NCBI GenBank assembly: GCA_946699065.1
Contig: CAMPDV010000309.1
Coordinates: 1 to 64,000 of the forward strand
Reading direction: 5' to 3'
Length of the DNA: 64,000 bases
From: Loxodes magnus
Lineage: Eukaryota > Ciliophora > Karyorelictea > Loxodida > Loxodidae
This document shows, in pieces, positions 24,851 to 37,604 of the stretch. Each line of letters opens with the position of its first letter. The stretch's first letter is position 1. The position numbers and the translations under genes were made by a program. The notes below the pieces were generated by a model. That model searched no databases. It saw only the letters and a program-made list of their open reading frames with translations, and had not been told where the DNA came from.

Positions 24851-26077
24851 CTTTTATTTATAAAATTATTTAGGAAATTATCTATTATTCTTATTTGTTA
24901 TATTTTGATAGGATCATTTAAAAAATTATTTTTAGTGTTTCTTCTTAAATTAATGTTAGTTGAATATATAAAACATTTTAATTTTATTAGCTACATTTAA
25001 ATTTTAAATCATTTAAATTAGAAGTTGCTTAAATAAGTTTAATAAATAAGCAAACTTTAGACTAATTAATTCTTAAAATCCTTAAATTTATTTTTCTTTG
25101 TTTTTAAACATTTTTTAATTCGTAAGAAATAGATATTATATCATAATTTAGATTTAAGAAAGATATAAATAAAATGTTTTAATTAATAAATAAAAATAGA
25201 AAATTTAATTAAATTTAATAAAATAAATTTTGTTCGCATTTAGCACAGTCAATGATACTAGAATTATTTTCTAAAGTTTCATATAAGAGATATTATATTT
25301 ATTTAATTATTTTTATTTTAAGATTAAATTTCTTTTTATAGAATTTTATTAATTTTGAGTGTAATATTTTTGCAAAAGTTGTTTTTTTCGTTGCTTTTAG
25401 CTAATAATTTTGTTAAAATAATTTAAAAAATATAATTATTTAATTTTATAATTAATCATATAAAATATAAGGAATTTAATACTTTTTAATAAATAATTTA
25501 ATTAGATAACTATTTTTATAATTCTTTCTTTTGAACTTTAAATATAACTAAAATAATTTAAGTTTTATAATTATTTCCTTAAATCAAAATTATTTGAAGA
25601 ATAAACATTTATTTTAAGATCTTTACATCCCATACTTTATAAAAACCAAATCTTTGATGATCTAATCTTTTAAGTTAAATATTTATTTATCTTTTCATTT
25701 AGAATAGAAATTATAGATTTAGGTATTAATAAATAATTTTTTATTTAGTTAATTTTAATAGTAATTTAATATATAGCACCTTATTTTCTTCTTATTTATA
25801 AATAATATTTAATAATTGTTTTTTATATAATCTTATTTAAATATTTTTGACTTAATATTTAATATATAAACTTGATTATAGATAAATTAAAAATATGATA
25901 CACAAATATAATTCTCTATTATTCTAGTAGTCAAATATTTTAAAACTTTAGTTTAAATTTTGTATAATTTTATGTATTAATTTAAGTGAAATTTAGTTTC
26001 ATATAGATTCTTAGATTTTATAAAATAAATATTATTAGATTTTATATTTTCTTTAATTATTATATATATATATATTC
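24851..26077. other. AT-rich spacer of unit 2
   Basis: No gene supported. The left end (AAAACTTTTATTTA) aligns with 9406 in unit 1, directly after the deletion point. Confidence 0.5.
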
Positions 26078-26581
26078 TTTAAAACCGCCATAGTTGTTCG
26101 AAGGTGAACAACAAGGTCGTCTTCATCAGAGGTTGGGGAAGTTAAGTACCCATAATCGACTTTATGTCTTCCTCTGGTTTGGTTTGGCCTCGAGACATAA
26201 GATTCTTTTACCTTCGACACTGGCTTGACTTGGCTTCGTTTATTTTTAATACTGGAACGAATAAGAAATAATATTGCGAGTTTCGTCAGAGGTGGGGAAT
26301 TTAAGTACCCATAATTGACACATGTCGTGCTCTGCTTTGGTGATGCAATGAGACACAATCCTGCCATGTCCTTGGACCTCCAGCAAGTATTAAAGATTAC
26401 GAGTATTCTAAAATTATATCAGTATTGAACATTTTTATCAGTACTGAATAATTATACCAGTATTGAACAAGATTTATCAGTATCTGATAATTTTATCAGT
26501 AGCAAACATTCTTGTCAGTATGAAACATTTTTTTTAAAGAGGTGCGCACCAATGAGAGTGCTACGTGCTCTATAATCAAAT

Positions 26582-26612
<31 letters not shown>

Positions 26613-26614
26613 TA
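26078..26614. mobile_element. SINE-like dimeric repeat, solo copy
   Basis: About 537 bp nearly identical to the nested copy at 2769-3290. Same order: two related GTCAGAGG/GTACCCATAAT arms, about seven ATCAGTATTGAAC-type repeats (26415-26527), the hairpin (26538-26571), then a clean TTTA microsatellite tail (about 26580-26614). High identity within a highly diverged duplication means this insertion is recent. No convincing target duplication is visible because the flanks are TA repeats. Confidence 0.75.
26538..26571. other. Conserved 3' hairpin, solo SINE-like copy
   Basis: AGAG...CTCT and GCGCAC...GUG/CGU pair around the loop CAAUGAGA. It differs from the nested copy at a few positions, one of them changing a G-C pair to G-U, so the fold is retained. 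Confidence 0.5.
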
Positions 26615-28370
26615 TTGTAAATTAAGAAAAGCTTTATAAGATATATATTTAGTTTTAAATAAAATATAATGAGATATTTTAATTATAATAATTAAAATTT
26701 AATAAAATAAAGTATTATCTATCTTTTTCATTCATTTCTAATCTGCTTTAAACATTAATTTATTTAAAATAAGTTTAATGTTTTTTCTTTAACTACTAAA
26801 AACTTAATTAACTTATTTAAATAATAGAAAACTTTAGCTAATAATAAAATATTTTTCTTTTATTAAATTATTATTTTTTATAAAATTACCTAACATCAAA
26901 GATAAGAACAGCATTTATCTATTAAAGAAGTAGATATTTTTTCTTAATAATGTGTTATAAACTAAAGAATGCTAAATTTTATTATTTTTAGAATTTTTAA
27001 CTTAATAATTATTTTAAATTTTGCTTTAGTGAAGCAAAATATTTTGGATTTATTTTTTTATTAAGGAAAATATAAAATTAGAATATTATATCATATTTAA
27101 TCTCTTATAGCATTTCATACTTTCTATGAATTTTCTTTTTCTATTAATTTCAATCTCTAATACAAATCTATTCTATTTTTAAACATGCCATTAAAGATTT
27201 ATATTTGTTAGATAAAGCGTAATTTACTTTTATCTTATTTTCTACAGCCAAATAAATAATAAAGATAAATAGAATTTACTATTCTAACTAATTGTTGACT
27301 TACTAGAAAATAAATTATAATAAGATTAAACTATTAATGCTAGGAAATTCTATTTACTAAACTTATAATCTAATATCAAATAAATCACCCTCTATTTATA
27401 TAAATAAAAAACTTAATTCTTTTTAATAAAAATAGAAAACAATAAAGAAATATATCTAGCTTATAGCATTATTTTAATATTGCTAGATAACTATTAATAA
27501 GTTACTTAGTTAATTATGATAAAAATCATAGTACTAATTCAAATTTTAAAGTGAAAAAATTAAGAAAAAACAGTTTACACTTAATCATATTAACTAATTT
27601 CTTATATTTTGTTAAATTTGATGTTTTCATTATTTTTAAATATATAGCTTCTTTTTATGATTAAATATTAATTGCTTAAAATTCATACTTGCAAAGTTAT
27701 TTTTAAAATAAAATTAGATAAAAGTGAGAGAATCTATAATATTGGAATTATGAATTTATATTAAATTTTACAATTATATGAATCTTATGAAGTAAAATTT
27801 TAATTCTAAAATGCTAAACTGCTACTAAAAAAGGAAAAACGAAAAAACAGAATTTGAAATATAATATCTGGATTAATAAAAATAAAGACTGAGAAAAATA
27901 TTAGACAAAATAGCAAAAATAAAACAAAAATAGAATAATAAAAAATTATCCTAAACTAATTAATTATAAAGTGAAAATCATAATATATTTTATCAATTCT
28001 TTGAAGGAATTAATAGCTGAAGTTAAAAAATTTAATTTCAATCTTGCTTCTTAAAGCAAAATTTAAATTTGAATAAATAAAAAAATTTTACTATAAATTT
28101 TTCAAATTAGTTAATTTTAAAATTCTTACTATGAAAATCCTAGGTTAATAATTATTAAAAGTCCTTTAAATTAAATATAAAGCTTTAATGATTTAAAAGG
28201 AGAATAAACTTTAGAAATATCACACCTTTAATATAATATCATTAAATTTTTGTTCAATAGAGTAAGCAATTTAATTAAAAACATAAATTAATCTATTAAT
28301 AATAGAGATTAATAAAATATTGATAAATTTCATATTTTTAATCGTTTTAAAATATTTATATTAAAATAAA
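26615..28370. other. AT-rich spacer of unit 2
   Basis: No gene, RNA or repeat recognised. Long A+T runs only. Confidence 0.5.
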
Positions 28371-28830
28371 CCAGTGGGATAAGCTAGTAGATCCCATTAG
28401 AGTAGGTAAATTCCGATAAGATGGAGATTGAGAAGAATCTTCAGCAAGGAAAAATAGTTGAACCAAAAATCAAGATTTAGAAACAATGCTACTATTGTAA
28501 AAGTAAATAGTACCTTTGGAAGATTTGTAACGATTTTAGAAAGCAAAGAAGAAATCTTGGAAGAGATAATTATAATAATAAATACGAAAAAAGAAAAATT
28601 AGATCTGGTGACACTAAAAAGGGTTAGTTTATAGAATTAAGAAGCCTTCTAAACAAAAAGAACCAGGGGAATTAATTTGAATTAATACCTGAAGGAGAAA
28701 GAGAATTTGGGATACAAGACTCACGAGTGCTAGGGCTCGTAAAAAACAAGAATTAAACTCGAAAGCCTTTATTAAATAATGATTGGTTAGATATTAAAGA
28801 CAATTTTTAATAATATTAATTATTAAAGTA
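28371..28830 (+). mobile_element. Zinc-knuckle element, copy 4 (5'-truncated)
   Basis: A G+C-richer island beginning near CCAGTGGGATAAGC. From codons just before the zinc knuckle onward it aligns with copies 1-3, and the coiled-coil half is absent. It ends in degenerate TTAATAATATTAATTATT, probably the decayed tail. Truncation at the 5' end is typical of target-primed reverse transcription. No target duplication was identified. Confidence 0.55.
28421..28800 (+). pseudogene. Zinc-knuckle protein remnant with a lost His ligand
   Basis: The frame from ATG 28421 reads MEIEKNLQQGKIVEPKIKI, homologous to MDVEKQPAIKDIPYRKIL of copy 3. The knuckle is CYYCKSKQYLWKIC, in which the CCHC histidine is replaced by Tyr. 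No in-frame UGA occurs where the other copies stop. The tail diverges from the other copies. Loss of a zinc ligand, the missing N-terminal half and the missing stop all indicate a dead fragment. Confidence 0.6.
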
Positions 28831-29754
28831 TACCATTAGATTTTTCTTGTTAATATTTGTTTATATATTTTATAAATTTTATAATTTTATTATCAAATTA
28901 TATCTGTATTAATTAAAACTATTATTTACAGATTATAATTTTAATTATTTTCAATATGTTTTTTTGTTTAGAACTAAATATGAGTTTTAAGAGAAAAATA
29001 CTAAGTTAATAGAATAATTCTATCTAGCAAATTAATATTATTTTATATTAAATTTTCATATTTGACGTTATAAATATTCTTTCAATCATTACTTAAATGT
29101 AAACATTAAAGTTGTTTAAATTATTGTCAAGCTATTAATTATAATTGTTATATTAAGCAAAATTGAAATAAAACTAAAATGATTAAATATTTAAAGAAAA
29201 TAAGCAAAAATTAGTAATTACATTGTACATAAGTCTTAATTATTTCATAATATTTAAATTATCTAAGCTTTATTTGATTTCTAACTATATTTATTTATAC
29301 TTGCTTCAAATAAAACATTTTATCAATCCTTTTAAAATAAGCTTTTAATTATTAGAAACTTTCAAATTTTTCATTGAAAATAGCTAAATTAAAAAAACGC
29401 AATTGTATAGTTAACTAAAGTTTGAATATTTGCTACTAATAAAAAAATAAACTTTAATATTAATAGTTAACTAAGTTTATATAAATGATGAAATTAGTAA
29501 TTTTAAGCTTAAAAACTTGAATAATATAAAAAATAGAATATTTACTCTTATTTATTTTCTTTTAGGAATAATTAATATTAATAACTAAATAAAATAAAAG
29601 ATAGAGTCTTAATTATCTAATAACAACAATAAACAATAAGCTAAAAGTAAGATAAATAGTAATGAAAAATAATTTAAATATAATATTAAACAATTATTAG
29701 TTAAATGAGGAATTTATTACAGTCAACTATCTAAATTAACTATTTGCTATAATT
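28831..29754. other. AT-rich spacer upstream of the intact kelch gene
   Basis: No gene supported. From about 29540 to 29625 it is nearly identical to 12494-12588 upstream of the truncated kelch copy, then diverges up to about 29720. The conserved part may hold the promoter or 5' UTR (inference). Confidence 0.45.
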
Positions 29755-31989
29755 ATGGAATTTATTTAGAATTAACTAAAAAACTAAAATTTTCATAAGA
29801 TTCTTTATAAAAAGTAGTTCAATGATCGTTCAGAGACTATTTAGTAAAGAATAAATGCTATTCCATTTACTAAAGAAAATAGCTATCCCTCTTAAATTAA
29901 ACCTTTTGAGCCTTTTGGAGCTTTAAGATCATTTAATAAAAAAGAGAAAGAAAAGGAAAGATAAATAGTATAGGGTAGTAAGACATAGTCCAGTAATGTA
30001 TTTAAAGAAAAATTAACACTTGAGAATATTAAATGCAAACCTGTCATAAGCATCAAATTAGATTTGGATAAAGTTTATTAAAACCCTAACTATTAGAATC
30101 TTCGTTCTTTAAGTTCTAGACATGACAGCAGAAGTAGCATTTCTAATAGACTAAATAAAGAAACAGTCTTTAAATCACAATTTAATAACGACTATGTTTA
30201 GTATAAGAAAAATAAGCAGATAGAATAAAAAATTAATTCTTCTAAAACTTTAATTAAGAATATTGCTTAGGAATTAGAAAAAAAATAAGCATCTCCTTAA
30301 GTAAATACACATAGAAGGTTTCAAAGCGAGTAGTAATTTGAAAAAAATTTTATTTAAGAACTTGAAGAAAGAAAAATTTAATAGAAGCTAGAAGCTTTAC
30401 TTCCTTAACCCTCTAATAACTTAAAGATAAGTAGTTCTATAGAAGAAAGACTAAAGATATTTTAATAGTAAGATAATAACAATTTTGACATTATTAAAGA
30501 TTTAGAATTCAATCCTGAAATTGATCTTGAATATGAAGAGGAATCAAAGATGTAAGATAATGGGAAGAAAAAAAAGAACTAAATGAAAATATTTTACGGC
30601 TTTAAAGAGAAAAAAGCTCTACTTTAAATTAAGAATCTTTTTGATAATGATTAATGAGCTCTCTATCTTTCACTTATTCCTTTCAACATATTTTGATATC
30701 ATCTTAATGCCTATAGTTATATACCAACTGCAAGATAAGGTGCTTCTCTAACCTATCATGACGGGTTATTTTATTTATTCGGTGGATCTCTTATGCTTAA
30801 AAAAGATGATTTTTGGAAATTAGATTCTAGTAGCTGATAATGACTATAAGTTTAAAAAGTAGGTAAATACTGGCCTAAACCGAGGATGGACCATACTATA
30901 TGTGCATATAACAATAAACTTTTTCTATATGGTGGAATAGGAAATAAAAAAGGAAAAAGATGTAAAATTTATAAAAAAGTTTATAGTTTTAATTTAAATA
31001 CACAAGAGTGAGCAAAACATCTTCCTTTAAATGAATGCCCTAAAGGAGTATATTCACATCGAACTGTTACTATAGGAAATTCTATGGTTGTTTTTGGAGG
31101 CATTCAAAAATATGGAAAAATAAACAATTAAATATAAGTATTTAATATGGATACATTATAGTGAAGCAAAATTAGATAAATTTAAAGCTAATAAGATCCC
31201 TGAAATATAGTTGGATTCTCTATGAATGCTGTATATGATAGTAGTGTGCTAGAAAATGCCTAAGATATTTTTTCGATCTAGCCTTAGAACGGAACTGGAA
31301 TTTTCAACCTATAAAACTAAGGTATTTACATTTACGGAGGAAAGAATGAATCTAAAATTTGTACTAATGATGTATGGATAATTCAAATCTCTACAGGTGA
31401 AAAAAAGGAAGATTTAAGTTTTCATTTTGTAAAAATGAATATAAAAGGAGAGAAGCCTTCACCAAGATATCATCACTAAAGTGTTTTTATTAAAAATAGA
31501 ATCGTTATTTTCGGAGGAAAAAATAACGTAAATTCGAATTTACTTTAAGAAGATCATGTAATAGATATGGGATTATTAAGTATAGAATTTTCACATTGAG
31601 AAAAGATTAAATAATTTGGAGAACCTCCAAGATCAAGATATTTTTTCTCAATGGCAAATACGGAAAATAAAATTCTATTGCTAGGCGGTATGTAATAAAA
31701 TGTTTTCTGTAGTATGCAGATATTTGCTTGCGAAACTGACTAAAAACTAGTGGCTGATTGTGCAAAAGCTTGGAGAATGATTTAGAAGAAAGCTCTTGAT
31801 ATAGTTAATCAAAGAGAAATATTTAATAATATAAAAATCAAATAACAATTTGAGGAATAAATTACTAATAGAGATGCATAAGAACTTACTTAAGAAAAAA
31901 ACCAAAATAAAATATAGCTAGCAGAAGATTTTGATTTACCTGTTAATAAAGAACAACGTATTAAAAAGCTTAGACCTATAATTGTTTGA
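29755..31989 (+). CDS. Kelch-repeat protein (intact copy)
   Basis: This encodes 744 residues from ATG 29755 to UGA 31987-31989. Residues 1-310 are a polar Gln/Lys-rich region with no known domain. From about residue 320 to 680 six kelch blades are visible by their double-Gly strands: LFYLFGG, LFLYGG, MVVFGG, IYIYGG, RIVIFGG and ILLLGG. Each is preceded by typical R-x-x-H or S-x-R turns and followed by a Trp. Several of those Trp are UGA (TQEWAKHL, LQWSKI, FSHWEKI), agreeing with the family pattern. A helical Gln/Glu-rich tail closes the protein. A six-bladed propeller for protein binding is expected; the partner is unknown. The partial duplicate lies at 12698. Confidence 0.85.
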
Positions 31990-33766
31990 CTAAAAAATCT
32001 TACTATAATTTAAAACCATCAATTTATTTTAAGTTTGCTAGTTTATTTTTACGAAAATTAAAAAAATGTATATTTATTAAAAATCTTATAAAGATTATAT
32101 TTTAAAGGTATTTAGAAATAAATAAATTTAATTAAAATAAAATTAAGCTGCATCAAGAATGATTTATAGGATTAAGAACAAATATTTTTTCATAAGTTTA
32201 TTTTAATTTTGTGTCTGCATGGTATTTTTTTGATTCTAAAATTTAAACTTTTTAAAATTTATTTAAATTTTAGAAATTTCAATAATTTATTTTCCTAAAA
32301 AATTTTATTCTAAAGCTATCTAAAAAATTATTATAGCATTAGATCGGTTATAGTTATCTAGTAACGTATATTTAATAAAAATATGAATAGTTTACGAATT
32401 TAAAAATTTGAATATACGAAATAAGCATTATTTTAATAATTGAGAATGTTGTTACTTTAACTTAACAGAGGGAACAATTAAAAATAATTGATTATTTATC
32501 AAGCTTCAAAATGTCTTAATTAAACTCTTTGAAGCATTTAATTTTAACTTATTTTCTACTAAAAGACATCTAAATAGTTTCTTTTAATTATATAAAGCTT
32601 TAGAAAGAGTTTATTTATATGATATAATATATTAATAATCTAACTTTAATTTAAAATTATTGCTTCTATTTTATAATTTCTCATTTTAATCTAATTTTAT
32701 AACCAACTATTAAGTTTTTAGTTTTATTATTTAAAATTATTATTTAATAATTTTAAATAATTAAGATATTTAACTTTGAGAAGAGATTTAAATTTATTAA
32801 ATTAGAGAAATAAGCTATAATATATAATGCAATAATTGTTTAGTAATTTCTACTTAATTCTTAAAGAACTTATTTCTAATATTTAACAATATAATAAAGA
32901 AATTTATTTACATAAATTAGATTAAAGGGTGCTAATTATAGATATTTTAAGCAACTAGTATTTCTTCTCTAGAATGAGAGTACTAAATATAAGTATAAAT
33001 TTGAAAGATTTGCCTTTGTATTATAAAAAGCACCTAGTTAAATCATTTATAAGATTTAATAAATTTATCAAGCCATAAAATTAAAAAATTTATTTAGATA
33101 ATGTAAAATAAAAGATTTTTATCATTTTTTATTTTATTGCTATGAGAATCGGGTTATGTAAATAAAATAAATAGATATAGTGAATAAATTACCTATCTAA
33201 ATAATTAGAATTAATATTTCATACATTTATAAATTTTGATTATTGAAAATATAATTTTTGTTTAATAGATTCATCTCTAGATTCTCTATATGTAGATATT
33301 TTGATAAATTTCATAATTTTTATTTATAATTTTATCTTGATTCTTTTTCTATAAAATGCATTTTATAAATCATTTTAATTTAGTTAAAGATAAAATAAAT
33401 TCAAGCTTTTTTAAATAATTAAACTTAATTATAATAATCATATCAAAAATTTTAAAAAATCAAGTAAATCTACGATTTCAGCTAAAATTAAATTTTACTT
33501 ATGATATAATTAATTATTTTTCTTAATTATAAATACCTAAGTTAAAAGGAATTATTTTAATAAAATCTATAAGAACTTATTGTTAAGCATATCTTGATTA
33601 TAATTAACAAATAAATAACTAAATAAATAGTAATAAACATCTTTTAGTATATTAAATTAATAGGAACTATATGAAAATTTGATTTAAAATTCCTTATGCG
33701 TAATTTTAATCATTACCTCGAAAATAAAATAAATTTAAAAATTTACAAGAATTTTGGTTAACAATT
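31990..33766. other. AT-rich intergenic region between convergent genes
   Basis: Separates the kelch gene (plus) from the CFAP97-like gene (minus). No gene, RNA or repeat was recognised. Confidence 0.5.
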
Positions 33767-35694
33767 TCAGTTCAACTCTTCTGAAACTTCTTCTTCTTCT
33801 TCTTCAATTTTTTATGCTTTTCCTACTTAGCTCTCAATAAGAATTTCTTTTCCTTTTTATTTTTCAAAAGTTTATTATTATTCCATTACTTCTTCTTCTA
33901 TTGAGCTTTCCATTGAGGCTCTTAAATTTTTATTTTAACTTTTTTGAAGTTCTGTTGATTATTATTTAATTTATACTTATAGATTTGAGGATTCCTCAAT
34001 TGATTCATTATAATTAATTTGCTTTAAATTAGTTTGAGTTTCATTCTCGCTTTCATAAGAAGCAATAACTTCATTTTACTCTTCTTCCTTTTCAATGAAA
34101 ATTTCTTCTTTGTCTTATTCTTTTATGTTTGTTTATTCTGATTAAGCTTCTTACTATTTTTGTGTTTTTTACTCATTTTCTTGTTTTTAATCATGTGCCT
34201 TGTTTTCTAAATTTTGCGTATCCTGCTTATTTTCAAATATTTAGGCATTTTATTGATCATCTTCATCATAATCTTATTCTATCTTTCCTTCATTTTTATT
34301 TTGATTTAATTCTTGACTATTTTCATCTTAGACTTAAATTTTATTTTCATGAACTTCATCTTCCTCAAAACTATTTTCGTAATTATCAAAAGAATTTTCA
34401 TAATTGTCTGTTTATTATGCTTCTAATTGCTAATTTTCATCTTCTTCTTAGATCTTTATATGTTTAACCTCTTACTCTTTTGCCTTTTATGGATTGTTAA
34501 CTTTGCTAGGAATAATATTTTTTTATTCATTTTTTGGTTTCTTTTAGGGTTGTGTGTCTTGCTCAAAGCTCATTTCGAAATCTTACGAATAATCTAAATT
34601 TTTGTCATTCATGCTTTATCTTCTTTCACTTTCGTCTTCTTTAGACTCTTCTTGTGATTAAGATTTAATCCTAATTTATCGTAAAGAATTCTAATTTTTT
34701 TAAGATAGTTAAGATTTTGTAATCCTTATTTTTTTTTAATCTTCATTTTGATACTCTTATTTCTAATCAATTGAGTTAAACTAATTTAATTCTCCACTTA
34801 GATTTTATTTATTGAATATTTAAGGAAACTTAGAAGGTTCTTCCTAAATTTAAAACTTACACTGTAATTGAAATGCTTTATAAGTATTTTTCCTGCCTGG
34901 ACATACAATTTATCAGCAAGTTCTTCCATTTTGTTTTCATACATCTTAAGAAATCTTTTTGCTTATTGATTAGTAAGTATGCTAACAATTCTTTTGAAGT
35001 TTGCTACTTGCTAAGCAATGATATGAACTTCTTTATCTTTTTTAAATATTTCTATATTGTAGAAAATATTTCCTATTTGTTTTTTTTACTTAAATAGTGA
35101 AATTTTTTCTTGGTCTATTGAAGGAAGGCAGTTAAAGTCATCTTAAGATGAATAATTTCCTTAGCCATTGATTCCAAACATACTCCAATCTGATTTTGAT
35201 TTGATGTGGAGATTTCTCTTTACTTCGTCTTTTACAGATGTAACTGCAAATTAATAAGGAAACTCACAAATATTATAAAGAATTTTTTCAGCATTTTTCC
35301 TTTCATTTTCTCATAACGTATGTTTTAGTACAGGCTTCTCTTCTTACAATCTTTTTACCATTTATTGATTCTCCAGTGCAATTTTAATTAATTCATTCTT
35401 TCTTTAACCTTTATTCAAACTCTTCTTATTTTCTTCCTAGCGCCTATGTGGACTTTATTATAAAATCGTAGATAATTTTTCGAGCAAAATTTTATTTTCC
35501 CTTTATATTTCTTTCTTTTTTATAGACTATATCTACTCTTTTTTCTTCTTATTCTTTAGGTGATTAAAAGTTGGAGGAGGTGATACATTGATTTAAGGGC
35601 GTATTTTATCAAGATGCTGCAAGTGTAGTTCTTAATCTTTATTAGTTCATTTTTTCTATAATAATCTACTAGAGCAAGGAATGGCTTTATACAT
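33767..35694 (-). CDS. CFAP97/Hemingway-domain protein with acidic Gln-rich tail
   Basis: This encodes 636 residues from ATG 35694 to UGA 33769-33767 once a 17-nt intron (34860-34844) is removed. Residues ~14-75 carry the CFAP97D1/Hemingway pattern: QKKWTNKDQELHLQHLDKI, then INVSPPPTFNHL, then ENKILLEKLSTIL. The Trp in QKKW is a UGA codon. Proteins of this family act in the axoneme and in sperm-tail maintenance in animals, so a ciliary role is expected (inference). The second half is Glu/Gln/Asn-rich and ends in a run of Glu. The CTTCTT runs visible on the plus strand are these Glu codons, not a microsatellite. The plus-strand open frame at 34129-34467 is an antisense shadow. Confidence 0.8.
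34844..34860 (-). other. 17-nt spliceosomal intron
   Basis: On the minus strand this reads GTAAGTTTTAAATTTAG. Without removal the frame from ATG 35694 runs into low-quality sequence; with removal 1911 nt remain, exactly 637 codons ending in UGA. The GTAAGT donor and TTTAG acceptor are canonical. Confidence 0.8.
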
Positions 35695-37604
35695 TTTTAT
35701 TTAAAGTCTTTTTAACTAATTTCTTTAGAAAGAAATATTCACAATTAAGTCATTTCAAATATCAAGTTAAAAACAATAAAATCTTTTTAGTTATTAACTT
35801 GCTACTAAGATTATTCATTCCTAATAAAGGCAACTTTAATTAATATAGTCAGAAGCTGTATTTAGCTTTAATCATTCATCTACCATAAGTAAACTTGAAA
35901 TATTCAATGATAAACAATAAAAAATATAAAGCTTTTAGAAAATAAAAGTGGCTACTCATGTTCTATCATTACAGGTATGTATAATAGCATTTGATAAACT
36001 TATGAAGATAACTTTTATTCTGATCTCAATCTAAAAAATTTTACTGATGTTGATTCTTTAAAATAGATAATTGAAATTATTTCTTTTTTATCGATTTTTG
36101 GTTTTTAGATCTACTTAAATTTTTATTATATTTCTTTTTGACAAATTTTCAACATTAAATGACTAAATAGATAGGTGAGCTTTCTATTTATTAAAAATTG
36201 ATAAGGAAAAGCATTTTATTAGTCTCAGTAGTAGATTCTAGAATCAAATTTAAAAAATGATGGAAATAATTTTTAAATATAAGCTTCATCTATTAGATAA
36301 ATCAGAAATATTTAGAATATTAATTTTAAATCTGAAAGAAAGGGGAACTAATTATCTTATAAGTAAAATAATATTTTATTAATCTTTAAATTTAATAGTT
36401 CTAGAATAAAATATAAAGAATAAATCATTAGAAATTAAATCTGATTTGTAAGTTAATTACTAAGCAAAATTATTATTAAAATTAATTATTAAACTAATAA
36501 ATTGAGATCAGATTATTTGAAAGTTATTTATGCAACCAGTGAGATAAATAAAATTAAAATAAATAAAAATTTATCATTTAAAAATTAAAAAAGTATTAGT
36601 AATAATTTTAGAATCTAAATAGCAGAGTTTGTTTGAAGAATTTAAAGATTTTCCTTTAAAACAAAATAATAAAAAAATTAAAGTAAAAATAGAAATAAGC
36701 ATTTTTATATATTCTAAGTTATTTAATTCTCTATCTTGTAGGTTTTAAGCTTATTTAGCTCAATTAAGCTTTTATCTTTAATTAATTATAATAAAGTTTG
36801 AATATCTATTTATGAAATATAAGCATATTGAACGAAACTTTAATAAATATTTTCAATTTAAATCTTAATTTTATAATATAATTTCTCTATAGTAACTATT
36901 ACTTAATGTATAACTAAGAAACCTAGTAAGTTTTATTATTTATTTAAGCTTCTACTTTCATAAAAAGAAATTATTATTTTAAATAAAATAAAAATAATTT
37001 AAGAGTCTAAAATATTACAATAAAAGATAATCAAATATTTCATTAAATGTAATTTATTATATAAATAGTAATAATCTTAAAAGTGTTCTATAAAAACAAA
37101 ATAGAAGATTATTTGGTTAGAATATAAAAATGAGATTAAAGATAGATAAGCATAATAAATATAAAGTTTAATTAAAACTCTAATTTTAAATGAATAGATC
37201 TTTTAAAATTAATAGTTCATTAGTTAATTAATAACCAAATTATTAACAAAAATCTTAGTAACTTTGAAGTGAAAGAAGATATAGCTTAGGCATGGTTATA
37301 GTTTATATTTTATTTAATACCTTTGTATAAATTATTTAAATAAAAGATTGATTATTTTATACCTGCTCCAATCTCCAAAATTTCTTTAATTTATTACAAT
37401 GTTATTCATTAATTTCTTTAGTAATTGGCTTGATAAATATTAATGACAGAGATTATTATCTATTTTTAGATGGAAGTATTAAGGGAATTAGATATGAAAT
37501 TATAATAGCAAAGTACATATAAGAGCCTTTACTAAGACAATTGCTTAAATTGACTACCCAAATTAAAAATTAGAAGGAAGCATTAAGTAAATCAAATAAA
37601 ATAT
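35695..37604. other. AT-rich intergenic region
   Basis: Upstream of the CFAP97-like gene and downstream of the CDPK-like gene, both on minus. No gene supported. Confidence 0.5.

Larger units (their letters stand above)
19950..30900. repeat. Tandem segmental duplication, unit 2
   Basis: Collinear partner of unit 1 (1261-13870); see the anchors given there. It differs by lacking the composite insertion found at 1789-3301, by a 1355-bp deletion in the cysteine-rich gene, and by carrying a SINE-like repeat (26078) and a truncated zinc-knuckle element (28371). The right boundary is uncertain because the unit 1 kelch copy is truncated. Confidence 0.7.

Noticed and set aside
31990-32640. Continuation of the kelch ORF past UGA 31987
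   Set aside because: Reading UGA as Trp gives a long low-complexity extension with no motif; the stop lies right after the natural helical tail.
33790-33815. CTT trinucleotide microsatellite
   Set aside because: It is the run of Glu codons at the C-terminus of the CFAP97-like protein.
34129-34467. Plus-strand open frame of 112 codons
   Set aside because: Antisense to the Glu/Gln-rich tail of the CFAP97-like gene, whose minus-strand frame is supported by domain and splicing.
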